DNA from: Weeksellaceae bacterium
GTDB taxonomy: Bacteria > Bacteroidota > Bacteroidia > Flavobacteriales > Weeksellaceae
Assembly: GCA_022701475.1 (NCBI GenBank)
Contig: JAKOOI010000013.1
Coordinates: forward strand, 1-13,256
DNA length: 13,256 nucleotides
Direction of reading: 5' to 3'
Below are positions 1 through 7,589 of this stretch, piece by piece. Under the pieces are notes generated by a model that had not been told where the DNA came from, did not search any database, and saw only the letters and a program-made list of their open reading frames with translations. The stretch's first letter is position 1; each line of letters begins with the position of its first letter. Position numbers and translations under genes: made by a program.

Positions 1-80
1 ACCTGAAATACAATTTCGGAAACCAGAAAGTAAAGGATGCCAAAGCTGCCAGGAAAACCAGCGAACAGGGCAGGCTGTAA
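1..80 (+). CDS. C-terminal end of an outer-membrane beta-barrel protein (TonB-receptor-like), partial
   Basis: Codons in frame from base 3 read LKYNFGNQKVKDAKAARKTS and then EQGRL before a TAA at 78-80. An LKYNFGNQKVK-type strand followed by a short basic tail is the usual ending of Bacteroidetes outer-membrane beta-barrel proteins of the TonB-dependent receptor group (OMP_b-brl_3 type). The last beta strand ends in an aromatic-rich segment and the tail hangs out of the barrel. The rest of the gene lies left of the window, so substrate and partners are unknown. The stop codon is 17 bases from the stop codon of the convergent gene on the other strand. The reading frame and family are well supported for so short a piece, but no more can be said. 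Confidence 0.75.
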   Translation, partial: LKYNFGNQKVKDAKAARKTSEQGRL

Positions 81-97
81 CATAGAGATGTGGCGCG

Positions 98-742
98 CTA
101 TATAAACTTCTCCAGAAACCCGATCAGCCGCTTCCCGTCCTGGCTCCACCGGATCCCGTGGCCTTCCTTCTCCCGGACTTCAAAAACAGGTCCGTGCCGG
201 TAATGGAAAAAAACGTTCCACCAGGTGGTGTGGTCCAGGATGCAGGAAATTTTTTCCATGACTTTCTGCTGCTTCTGTAGGTTATTGCCGGTAATTTCGC
301 CCCAGAACCGGTCATCCGTCCGGCCCGAATGCTTTTCCCAGGCGCGCTGGGACATGGTGATCTCGCTGTTGAAAGGCTGTTCACAGGCCTGCGTCATTAC
401 GGAACGGAGCGGCGGGATAGCCTGTTCGTCGCGGAGGCTGGCAGAAGTCAGCCGTTGTCCCAGGATGTCCAGCCAATGTTCGAAAGGAATGGTCTGAAGC
501 TGAAGAGCTTTGGACTCATCAGAAATACCGGCTTCAAGAATGTGTATAAAGAGATGGAAACTCTCTTCCCGTCTGATTTTAATTTCTTCATCGAAAAAAG
601 GGGATTCCCATGCTGAAAGCCGTTCCTGAAAATACCGGATGTTTCCATCCAGCCGTTCCAGGTGTTCATCCGCCAATACGGCACCGTATTGTTGGATCCA
701 GGCAGGTGAGAAAAAAGGAATACATCGGGTAAAGGAATTCAT
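98..742 (-). CDS. Hypothetical cytoplasmic protein, last gene of the leftward operon
   Basis: A 214-residue protein with an ATG start (bases 740-742), beginning two bases after the stop codon of the DUF434 gene, so the two are almost certainly co-transcribed and may be translationally coupled. No signal peptide or membrane segment is visible. The first 110 residues are mainly helical and acidic. The C-terminal 40 residues are the most distinctive: an RHGPVFEVREKEGHGIRW stretch followed by DGKRLIGFLE, which reads like a small beta-rich module with conserved Gly, Arg and Trp. Several Trp residues lie near HTTWWNVFFHYRHG. I do not recognise the family and assign no function. Its place directly behind the DUF434 gene suggests a shared task. 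It is a real gene by length, coding texture and operon spacing. Confidence 0.75.
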   Translation of the reverse strand: MNSFTRCIPFFSPAWIQQYGAVLADEHLERLDGNIRYFQERLSAWESPFFDEEIKIRREESFHLFIHILEAGISDESKALQLQTIPFEHWLDILGQRLTSASLRDEQAIPPLRSVMTQACEQPFNSEITMSQRAWEKHSGRTDDRFWGEITGNNLQKQQKVMEKISCILDHTTWWNVFFHYRHGPVFEVREKEGHGIRWSQDGKRLIGFLEKFI

Positions 743-744
743 GA

Positions 745-1458
745 TCAGTACATTTTCATGAGGTTTACGGGAAGCTCCTCCTCACGGATCAGGTAAGCAA
801 TCAGATTGAACCAGTGGCTGCAGTGGTCCAGGATCCAGGCATCGGAAGAGACTGTAATTTCTGCATGTTCGGCAAGGTAGCGGTCAGGGTTGAATTCAAG
901 TGCGGCTTCCCATGGAAGGTGATGTTCCTGCGCAAAATCCAGCACCATCTGTTTGATTCTGCCGCTGTTAGACACAGGTTTGTCAAAAATCCAGCATACT
1001 TTTCCGGTACCGGATATCCGGGTAAATCGGGCAACGAGTTCAACGGACTTCATCGTTTGGTTCACTCTTTTATAGGTACCGTGGACTCCGGAGAGGTCAC
1101 GGAAGCAGCCGTCAAGCCCTTCGAAGATATAAGCTCCGGACAAAAGGCTTTCCAGTAAGATCAGCACATTGAAACCGTCGAGATACACAGCTTTTCCCTG
1201 CAGGTCTTTGATCTCAAGTTTCCTGGATTTCCGTTCCGAAAGCTGTCTGTCTGAAGCTGAAGCGCCCCGGAATGCCTGGATCTGACGGGTTTTCAGGCGG
1301 TAGCGATTGCCGGCCAGTTCAGAGGATGCTTTTTCAGGATAGTCCCGGCTCAGCAGGTAGTTCATGTCCCGGACGGCCTGTTTCAGTTTTTCCCTTTCCT
1401 TTTCCGGACCGAACAGCAGGTCGTCGCCTGTATTTTTACCGCGGTTTCTCTCGCTCAT
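745..1458 (-). CDS. DUF434/DUF5616 domain protein, PIN-like
   Basis: About 237 residues from the ATG at 1456-1458; a TTG two codons upstream is a less likely start. Residues near 20-60 carry the DUF434 signature: an AVRDMNYLLSRDYPEKAS-like helix, then ELAGNRYRLKTRQ. Residues near 85-235 fit the following DUF5616 region, with YLDGFNVLILLESLLSG, then DLSGVHGTYK, FDKPVSNSG and a late SSDAWILD. The spaced acidic residues (D of YLDGFNV, D of IFDKPVS, D of SSDAWILD) resemble the acidic site of PIN-like nuclease folds, so metal-dependent RNA or DNA cleavage is possible; this is inference from motif pattern, not known activity. It sits 15 bases behind the WG-repeat gene and 2 bases before the next gene, the middle of a three-gene minus-strand operon. 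Confidence 0.85.
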   Translation of the reverse strand: MSERNRGKNTGDDLLFGPEKEREKLKQAVRDMNYLLSRDYPEKASSELAGNRYRLKTRQIQAFRGASASDRQLSERKSRKLEIKDLQGKAVYLDGFNVLILLESLLSGAYIFEGLDGCFRDLSGVHGTYKRVNQTMKSVELVARFTRISGTGKVCWIFDKPVSNSGRIKQMVLDFAQEHHLPWEAALEFNPDRYLAEHAEITVSSDAWILDHCSHWFNLIAYLIREEELPVNLMKMY

Positions 1459-1473
1459 GCTCAAAGGTAAAAA

Positions 1474-2478
1474 TTATTTTTCTGTGTAGACATAATATCC
1501 GGCATCGGAACTGAAAATATAGAGTATACTTCCTTTCACTCCATAGGTTCCTTCATCGCTGATGTACTCAAAATACCCGGGCAGGACTTCTCCGTTAGCT
1601 TTCAGGATGTTGTACCCTTCGGCAGTCCGGAAAACCCCGATTGCATTTTTCTGGTAAGCCGGTGTACGGCATTCAAACGCACTGGAAAATATAAAATGCA
1701 GCTGCTTATTTTGGTACGTGTAGTAATTCCACCGGTTCTTTTCAAACAGCATTACATATTGTCCTGTAAACCGGGCTTTTGTATATTTTGTTTTGGTGAT
1801 TTCTTTTCCTTCGGTATCCAGCAGGCTGTAGCGGTTTTTCTTTTTCGCCAGGATGAGGTTATCCGGGTTATCCTTATACAGGAGCCGGTTATTAGAAATG
1901 ATAGAGTCGGATTCTGTGCTGAAAATCGGTTGATGGTCCTGGTTGGTCAGATTGTATTTTCCGTTTTCTGTTTTTGAGATAAAATAGTCCGGTGTTGACG
2001 GCTCGGCACAGGCAATACTGCTTTCCTGTCTGCTTCCGTCTTGCATCCGGTATATGATCCTGTCGGTACGGTCGTCAGAAAACAGGACAAACTTTTCATA
2101 GGATGACAATTTCACGATATCCGGAACAGGATGATGGTAAACAAACTTTCCCTTCCTGTCAATCAGTCCCCAGCTGTTGTTGTATTTTACAAGTGCCGTT
2201 TTGCCTGCAAAAGGATAAGCAGCTTCATATCCTTCAGGGAATACCCTGCTTTTCGTTTTACGGTTGTAGAAATAATAATCCTTTCCCGTATGCTCACCGG
2301 AATCACTGTATTGTTTTGCATTGCTGACGAAAATACTGTCAGGGCCGGACATTTTTACGATCTCATCCAGTGTATTAAGGTCTACACCGAATGTCGTAAG
2401 TGTTTTCTGGGCGCGGCAGGTTCCGGAAAAAAAGAGCACCATAATGAAAAGAAAGTACATCGTGGATTTTAATTTCAT
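1474..2478 (-). CDS. Secreted WG-repeat protein
   Basis: The chosen start at 2476-2478 gives MKLKST followed by a strongly hydrophobic stretch (YFLFIMVLFFSG) and TCRA before QKT, a typical signal peptidase I site; about 334 residues in all. An upstream in-frame ATG at 2505 is rejected because it overlaps the predicted promoter box at 2503-2510. The mature protein has WG-type beta repeats: YNNSWGLIDRKGKFVY and later KNRYSLLDTEGKEITKTKY and NRWNYYTYQNKQL, each an aromatic/Gly strand pair followed by a charged turn. Such proteins are exported beta-rich repeat proteins in Bacteroidetes, probably binding other macromolecules; a specific ligand cannot be read. The cysteine in SGTC is not in a good lipobox, so a lipoprotein is less likely. 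First gene of the leftward operon. Confidence 0.8.
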   Translation of the reverse strand: MKLKSTMYFLFIMVLFFSGTCRAQKTLTTFGVDLNTLDEIVKMSGPDSIFVSNAKQYSDSGEHTGKDYYFYNRKTKSRVFPEGYEAAYPFAGKTALVKYNNSWGLIDRKGKFVYHHPVPDIVKLSSYEKFVLFSDDRTDRIIYRMQDGSRQESSIACAEPSTPDYFISKTENGKYNLTNQDHQPIFSTESDSIISNNRLLYKDNPDNLILAKKKNRYSLLDTEGKEITKTKYTKARFTGQYVMLFEKNRWNYYTYQNKQLHFIFSSAFECRTPAYQKNAIGVFRTAEGYNILKANGEVLPGYFEYISDEGTYGVKGSILYIFSSDAGYYVYTEK

Positions 2479-2502
2479 GATCATTAAGAAGTTTGATAGC
2501 TG

Positions 2503-2510
2503 CAAATCTA
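2503..2510 (-). promoter_or_regulatory. -7 box of the leftward operon
   Basis: Read on the minus strand the bases are TAGATTTG, a full match to the Bacteroidetes -7 consensus TAnnTTTG. Transcription would begin a few bases further left, about 20 bases before the ATG at 2478. I see no good TTTG element 18-21 bases upstream, so the -33 part is weak. Confidence 0.5.
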
Positions 2511-2611
2511 GTAAAATAAAAATGCAGGAAGGCTTCTGGTAATATCATTTTCAAATGGACCGGCTTTGCGATAAAAGGCGTTAAATTTCCGGATACTTAT
2601 CAGGTAAAAGT

Positions 2612-2641
2612 TTTGTTGTCAGTAAAATAATTTTATTTTTG
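2612..2641 (+). promoter_or_regulatory. Promoter of the MoxR-vWA-bpX operon
   Basis: TTTG at 2612-2615 and TATTTTTG at 2634-2641 are separated by 18 bases and match the Bacteroidetes -33/-7 pair. The -7 box ends only four bases before the ATG at 2646, which puts the predicted transcript start on or next to the start codon. There is no later in-frame ATG close by that keeps the N-terminal domain. Confidence 0.6.
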
Positions 2642-2645
2642 TTAA

Positions 2646-3287
2646 ATGATGCAACACCAGTCCCCGTTTTTAGATACGCTGTTTCTGCTCCGGAAGGAAG
2701 AATGCATTACCCTTTTTGCAGGAATCGGGGAAATTTCCACTAAGGAAATTCAGGAGGCTGCTGTCTATTTCGAAGCTGAATTCGGGAAGGAAAAGCTGGA
2801 GTTTTTATCTGATACAATGCCATTTGATGCGGCAGCAGCAGTCTGGGCAGGCAAGGTGCTCTACCACAGTGCCCAGCTGTACCTGATCCGGAAAGATACC
2901 ATCAAAGACCTGCAAAAGTTTATTCCTGAATGGGACGGCAAAAAAGACGTTCCCGCAAAACTTTCCGCCGATCTGTCCTTGCGGTTTTTACCGCAGGTCT
3001 TCACTGCACTGAAGGAAGCCGATCCCGAAGATCCTCTGGTTTTCCTGCTGGAAGATATCCTGAAACAGTTTCACTATTCCGCCATCGGGCTGGATCTTGA
3101 CCTGATAAATATCAACTGGGAAGAAGAACTGGAAGATACAACCTACCGGAAGCTCTACCTGGAAAGGATCGTTGAGAAAAAAGCCTTCTCACTGGCGGAA
3201 GTTCCTTTCTTCAACAGGCTTCTGATGGCTGAATTCGGGATGTACAGAGACATTTTCTGGAGAGAGCTTGACATCACGGGACATTAA
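2646..3287 (+). CDS. Helical accessory protein, first gene of the MoxR-vWA-bpX operon
   Basis: A 213-residue acidic, soluble, mostly alpha-helical protein. It opens with two Met codons (2646 and 2649), and either could be the start. No catalytic motif, signal peptide or membrane segment is visible. Stretches such as AAAAVWAGKVLYHSAQLYLIRK (around residues 62-83) and a C-terminal segment rich in aromatic residues and Glu read like a scaffold or adaptor. Position and style fit one of the small bpX-type proteins that accompany MoxR-vWA-propeller systems; I cannot say from memory which numbered bpX family. It is followed by 77 bases without an evident terminator before the ATPase gene, so it most likely belongs to the same transcript. 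Function beyond system partner is unknown. Confidence 0.8.
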   Translation: MMQHQSPFLDTLFLLRKEECITLFAGIGEISTKEIQEAAVYFEAEFGKEKLEFLSDTMPFDAAAAVWAGKVLYHSAQLYLIRKDTIKDLQKFIPEWDGKKDVPAKLSADLSLRFLPQVFTALKEADPEDPLVFLLEDILKQFHYSAIGLDLDLININWEEELEDTTYRKLYLERIVEKKAFSLAEVPFFNRLLMAEFGMYRDIFWRELDITGH

Positions 3288-3364
3288 GTTTACCGGAATA
3301 AAAAATCCTGACTAACCCGGTTCTCAGAAAATCCACATTTTCACGTTTAGAATAAAATAAAACA

Positions 3365-4498
3365 ATGATTCAGAATATAGAAAAATTAAATAAAGCCCTC
3401 ACTTATGTAAAAGATACCTTTGTCGGCAAAAACGATGTAGTGGATCTCCTGGGAATCTGCCTGCTGGCAAGGGAAAACGCTTTCCTGTACGGACCTCCGG
3501 GAACGGCAAAATCGGCCATCGTAAGAACCCTGGCCCGGACTGTAAAAGACGGGAACAATTTTGAGTACCTCCTGACACGGTTTACGGAACCGAATGAGAT
3601 TTTCGGGCCTTTCGATATCAGGAAATTAAAGGAAGGGGAACTGCTGACCAATACCGAAGGCATGATGCCGGAAGCATCCATGGTGTTCCTTGATGAAATC
3701 TTCAATGCCAATTCGGCGATCCTGAATTCCCTGCTAATGGCCCTGAACGAGAAAATATTCAGAAGGGGAAAGGAAACAAAACATCTTCCTGCCCTGATGT
3801 TCGTGGGAGCAAGCAATGTCCTTCCCGAAGACGAAGCCCTGAATGCGCTGTTTGACCGTTTTCTCGTCCGGATCAACGTAGATTATGTACAGCCGGAACT
3901 CCTGCAGCAGGTACTGCTGGCCGGAAGGAAGCTGGAAAACAATACCACAGCGGAAGTTCCTGAAATCCTTTCCGGTGACATCCGTGACCTTCAGGATCTC
4001 TGTAAAACGGTTGACCTGAAACCCGTATATGAAGTGTATCTGAATACCATCCTGAGCCTCCGCAACACCGGAATCGCCATCTCCGACCGCCGGGCCGTGA
4101 AGATGCAGAACCTCATTGCAGCCAGTGCCCTTATCTGCGGCAGAAATGAAGCCGTCCTTTCCGATCTGTGGGTCCTGAAACACATCTGGGATACCGAAGA
4201 ACAGATTGAAATCCTGGAAGGGATCATCAACAGGACCATTGAAAAGGACAATCATCCGCAATCCCATCCGCAGGCGCTGCAGAACAAAGCCCCGAATCCG
4301 GAAGAGGTGATGAAAGACGTGAAGATCCTGACGGAGAAATGGAATGGCAATGATCTCAGCTTTGAAGAACGGAACGTCGTCAAAGACAAATTGAGATACC
4401 TCCAGACCCGCTGCGACTGGATCCGCAACCCTGAGCAAAAACAGTACATCCAACAGGAAATAGAAAGTCTATGGCAAAAGATCCTTCAGAGCATATAA
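3365..4498 (+). CDS. MoxR-family AAA+ ATPase (RavA-like)
   Basis: A 377-residue ATPase and the motor of the system. Walker A is GPPGTAKS at residues 43-50, Walker B is VFLDEIFNAN with D110/E111, sensor 1 is the Asn of GASN (N151), and the arginine-finger region is FDRFLVR (R165, R169). The TEPNEIFGPFDI segment between Walker A and B is the hallmark of the MoxR branch, closest in style to RavA, although the protein is shorter than RavA and lacks room for its LARA insertion. After the lid, residues from about 290 form a polar, charged helical tail. MoxR proteins form hexamers that work with vWA-domain partners, as the next genes provide. Its 3' end overlaps the following gene by 28 bases, implying coupled translation. 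Confidence 0.95.
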   Translation: MIQNIEKLNKALTYVKDTFVGKNDVVDLLGICLLARENAFLYGPPGTAKSAIVRTLARTVKDGNNFEYLLTRFTEPNEIFGPFDIRKLKEGELLTNTEGMMPEASMVFLDEIFNANSAILNSLLMALNEKIFRRGKETKHLPALMFVGASNVLPEDEALNALFDRFLVRINVDYVQPELLQQVLLAGRKLENNTTAEVPEILSGDIRDLQDLCKTVDLKPVYEVYLNTILSLRNTGIAISDRRAVKMQNLIAASALICGRNEAVLSDLWVLKHIWDTEEQIEILEGIINRTIEKDNHPQSHPQALQNKAPNPEEVMKDVKILTEKWNGNDLSFEERNVVKDKLRYLQTRCDWIRNPEQKQYIQQEIESLWQKILQSI

Positions 4499-5217
4499 AA
4501 GAATTCCGGGCAGCGCTTCCCCGTACCGACGAAGATTTTTTAGGTTCGATCCGCGACTGGAAAAACATTCAGCTGGCACAGGATGAAGAGGTGATCTGGC
4601 TGAAAGGATTCACCCCGGAACAAGCCGTTTCACAGGAAATCCGGCAGCTGCCGGGCCTGTTGCTCTATGAACTGCGGGAAGGCCTTTTGTTCAGAAAAGA
4701 TGCCCTGGTTCCCAGTAAGAAAATGAGGACCGCCCTGCTCTGGACGCCTATCGACAAGGCCCTGAAATTGACTTTTCCGGTGTCAAACAATAATTTTTTC
4801 GGGATTGATGGAAAAGTTGAGGTGAAACTGAAGCCGGTGGAAGAAGAACGGCCTGCTGCGGCACTTTTATGTTCAATGGCGGAAATCAGAGACATGATTG
4901 TAACATTACCGAAGTTCAGGCTTGAGAGGATCGTCTGGATCCTTATCGATGACAAAGCCTTATTTCTCGGTACGCCATTGTTGGGATTACCCGGAAAACC
5001 TTACTGGGCAGACAACGGCCACCTTCTGCCTGCAGGTTTTGATTTTGAATTCAGCAATCTGAGTACTTTACTGCAGCAGAAATACAATGCGGATCTGGAA
5101 CAATGGCTTCTATGGACTGAAGACGGACATATGCTCCGTCTTCCAAAAAGCAGCTTCCGGAAACTCTCCGTAAGCTCGTTCCGTCTCACCGAAAAATCAC
5201 AGGAATGGATCTCATAA
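4471..5217 (+). CDS. bpX-type accessory protein of the MoxR-vWA system
   Basis: A 248-residue soluble protein with no signal peptide or transmembrane segment. It starts inside the ATPase gene (28-base overlap) and ends inside the vWA/propeller gene (13-base overlap), so it is part of the core of the operon. After a charged N-terminal helix, residues 40-75 read EEVIWLKGFTPEQA then LPGLLLYELREGLLF, a mixed alpha/beta start. The middle, around residues 95-190, alternates short hydrophobic strands with turns: ALLWTPIDKALKLTFP, RIVWILIDDKALFLGTPLLGLPG, and HLLPAGFDFEF. This is the pattern of a beta-rich module. No catalytic residues stand out. I assign it to the bpX group by neighbourhood and style; which bpX number it is needs a profile search. 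Confidence 0.8.
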   Translation: MAKDPSEHIKEFRAALPRTDEDFLGSIRDWKNIQLAQDEEVIWLKGFTPEQAVSQEIRQLPGLLLYELREGLLFRKDALVPSKKMRTALLWTPIDKALKLTFPVSNNNFFGIDGKVEVKLKPVEEERPAAALLCSMAEIRDMIVTLPKFRLERIVWILIDDKALFLGTPLLGLPGKPYWADNGHLLPAGFDFEFSNLSTLLQQKYNADLEQWLLWTEDGHMLRLPKSSFRKLSVSSFRLTEKSQEWIS

Positions 5218-7589
5218 CCTATTTTCAGTCCCATGAAAATTATTTCTGGGAATGGACTACCGATGAAGATGTCCCGGATGATACCGGCTATCATGAAAAC
5301 AACCTTCTTGCCATCCCTAATGTAGGGGCGGTTGCCTACAGGCCTTATGTCATCGGAATCCTCAGGGAACTGAAGGAATCCGGATTTCCGCCTTTCGGCG
5401 CTTTGCTCCTTGTCTTATATGCGCTTCATGAAGGCTATCTGAATCTGGACGGCATTTCTTATCACCTGAACAGGCAAAAAAATAGTGTAGCGGAAACTCA
5501 TCAGGATATTGATTCGGCCATTGCGTTTCTGGAAAATATAAACGGTGTCGGAAATTCCCTCAAAAAGGGACGCAACAAAGGTATTCTTTTACAGACCCTT
5601 TTTAAAGAGAGCCACAACCGGATTTCCTCCGTAAGTTCTGGGCTGATTTTAAAGGTATTTGAAACAAAACCCCAGCTCATAGGCGAAGCGGCTGTTAAAA
5701 AGATGCTGACTGCAGCTGCAGTCAGCAGGGATATCAAGACATTAGCGCTTCTTCATTCTAAATTTCCAGACCCGAAATCCATTGTTGATGCCATGAAAGG
5801 TTTCACGGATCTCCCGGAGGTGGAAGAGGAGGTGGTGCAGGAAGAAGCTACTGTGGAAACAGGCCGGGAATTCGTCCGGCAGCTGACCGAAGAACCGGAG
5901 ACCTTTCACGTCGGAAGCCTGATCAAAAGGATCTGGAGCGGCCTGAAAATCCCGATGCGACATCTCGCAACCGGTGAACAGCCCATCGGCGGAATTTCAG
6001 ATATCACCAACAAAGGCGATTTCACCAGAATGCTGCTGTCTGAATTTGCCCATGAAGACGAGGTATTCATGAGCCGGGTGGCCAATAACGAAGCCCTCTA
6101 CATCCAGCGCGAAATTCCGCCTGAAGAAAATATTTTTGAACGGATCATCCTGATCGATACATCCCTGAAAAACTGGGGAACCCCGAAAGTATTGGCCTTC
6201 GCTTCCGCCATTGCCGTGATGAAGCACCCGAAAGCGCATTCCGGATGCAAAGTTTTCGTTATGGGCCAGGACAGCATTCCGGTCACACTGGACCGGATAG
6301 ATGAAGTGATAGAACACCTGAACCGGGTAAGCCCGGTGCTGGACGTTTCGCCGGCACTGGAAAAATTTTTTGCGGAAGAGCATACGGCAAAAAACCTGGA
6401 AGTATTTTTTATTACCCATCAGGAAAATCTGGATTATCCGCACCTTCAGAAGGTTATCCATGAAAACAGGGACCGGCTGAAATTCCTGGTTACCACTTCC
6501 GCAGAAGGCGAGCTGAATTTTTATAAGCATCATAAAGGAACCCGGAAACATATCCAGAAAATAATGCTCCCGCTGCAGGAACTATGGGCCCGCCCACCGA
6601 AGAAAGGCAGGGAAAGCCAAAGCGAGAAAAGCGGAATCAAAACCCTGGTTCCGGAAAATTACCCGCTGTTGTTCCCTACACCCAAAGACCGCCTGGCCAC
6701 GTTTCTGTACGAAGGCGACTTCTACCTGCTGAGCAATAAAAAACAACTGCTGAAAACCTACCTTTCCGATAATTATTATAACCGGAATATCTATGACAAT
6801 ATAAGCACCCAGAAAGGTTGTGAAGTGATAGCCGGTAAGGTTTCGGTAAAGCCCGGAGGCCAGTTTGCCTTAGCCAGGGACAAAGCCGGGCACTATATAC
6901 TGGCCCAGTACCGGCCGGATAAAAAGCTGCTCTCCAGACTGAACCTCGATACAAAGGAATACACCGAACTGAACCTGACCGGGCACAACATCCCGCAGGA
7001 TTTCTCTCTGGTTTATTTCAACAGGTATTTCTATCTCCACAGATCAGATTCCTTTACCGTTTTTAAAATCAATATTGAAGGCAGCCTGGTGGCGGAGAAA
7101 ACAGGAAACGATGCTGAAATCAGTAAAAGTGAAATTAAATACAAAGCGGAGCTTGACAAATTAAAAGGTAAAGGCGCAAAGATTTTAAACAATTTTACAG
7201 GTATAGGCATCAACAGGTATGAAGAGCTGGTGATTTCCAAATTCGCTCTGGAGTATATTACTGATCATGTCTATAATCTGGGCAAAAATTCAGGAGGGAC
7301 GGAAGTGGCGGCCCATCAATATAAAAATAAGTTCCGGTTCAGTGACGGCAGCGAGGTCATTACCGATGCCCGCGGAATGCTCACCTTTATCAGCAGCAAT
7401 AAGAATATCCCGGTGTTTTATATGCCTTCCACACATTACGGATACATGGCATTGGCTACGGAAAAGGAATTCGGGGGTTCCGAATATTATCTGCCCAAAC
7501 ATTCAAAACTGAAGATCAGAGAGATGGATGAAATGTATGGAGCGTATATGGAAGCTTTCATTAAACACGTGTTGGAATATGGAACTTAA
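5205..7589 (+). CDS. Helical domain + degenerate vWA + beta-propeller-like protein
   Basis: A 794-residue protein and the central partner of the ATPase. Residues 1 to about 240 are helical, with a Leu-rich segment near 60-80 and an acidic EVEEEVVQEEA linker near 205-215. Residues about 310-445 have the vWA fold pattern: strand FERIILIDTS, helix, strand CKVFVMG, helix, strand NLEVFFITHQEN, helix, strand LKFLVTTSAEG. The MIDAS metal site is incomplete: D318-T319-S320 is present but the third position of DxSxS is Lys, the middle Thr loop reads LDVSPAL (D380-S382), and the usual Asp of the fourth strand is His405. From about 480 to the end the sequence is a run of beta strands with Tyr/Phe-rich hairpins, as in a beta-propeller. 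This domain order is characteristic of MoxR-vWA-beta-propeller systems. No secretion signal, so probably cytoplasmic. Confidence 0.85.
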   Translation: MDLITYFQSHENYFWEWTTDEDVPDDTGYHENNLLAIPNVGAVAYRPYVIGILRELKESGFPPFGALLLVLYALHEGYLNLDGISYHLNRQKNSVAETHQDIDSAIAFLENINGVGNSLKKGRNKGILLQTLFKESHNRISSVSSGLILKVFETKPQLIGEAAVKKMLTAAAVSRDIKTLALLHSKFPDPKSIVDAMKGFTDLPEVEEEVVQEEATVETGREFVRQLTEEPETFHVGSLIKRIWSGLKIPMRHLATGEQPIGGISDITNKGDFTRMLLSEFAHEDEVFMSRVANNEALYIQREIPPEENIFERIILIDTSLKNWGTPKVLAFASAIAVMKHPKAHSGCKVFVMGQDSIPVTLDRIDEVIEHLNRVSPVLDVSPALEKFFAEEHTAKNLEVFFITHQENLDYPHLQKVIHENRDRLKFLVTTSAEGELNFYKHHKGTRKHIQKIMLPLQELWARPPKKGRESQSEKSGIKTLVPENYPLLFPTPKDRLATFLYEGDFYLLSNKKQLLKTYLSDNYYNRNIYDNISTQKGCEVIAGKVSVKPGGQFALARDKAGHYILAQYRPDKKLLSRLNLDTKEYTELNLTGHNIPQDFSLVYFNRYFYLHRSDSFTVFKINIEGSLVAEKTGNDAEISKSEIKYKAELDKLKGKGAKILNNFTGIGINRYEELVISKFALEYITDHVYNLGKNSGGTEVAAHQYKNKFRFSDGSEVITDARGMLTFISSNKNIPVFYMPSTHYGYMALATEKEFGGSEYYLPKHSKLKIREMDEMYGAYMEAFIKHVLEYGT

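Noticed and set aside
1462..1464. TTG start for the DUF434 gene
   Set aside because: An ATG two codons downstream at 1456-1458 is preferred; the two extra residues add nothing to the domain.
3734..4453. Long open frame of 239 codons on the minus strand, antisense to the MoxR gene
   Set aside because: The plus strand carries all AAA+ motifs in order. The antisense frame reads as a shadow of that coding sequence, with no family pattern or promoter.
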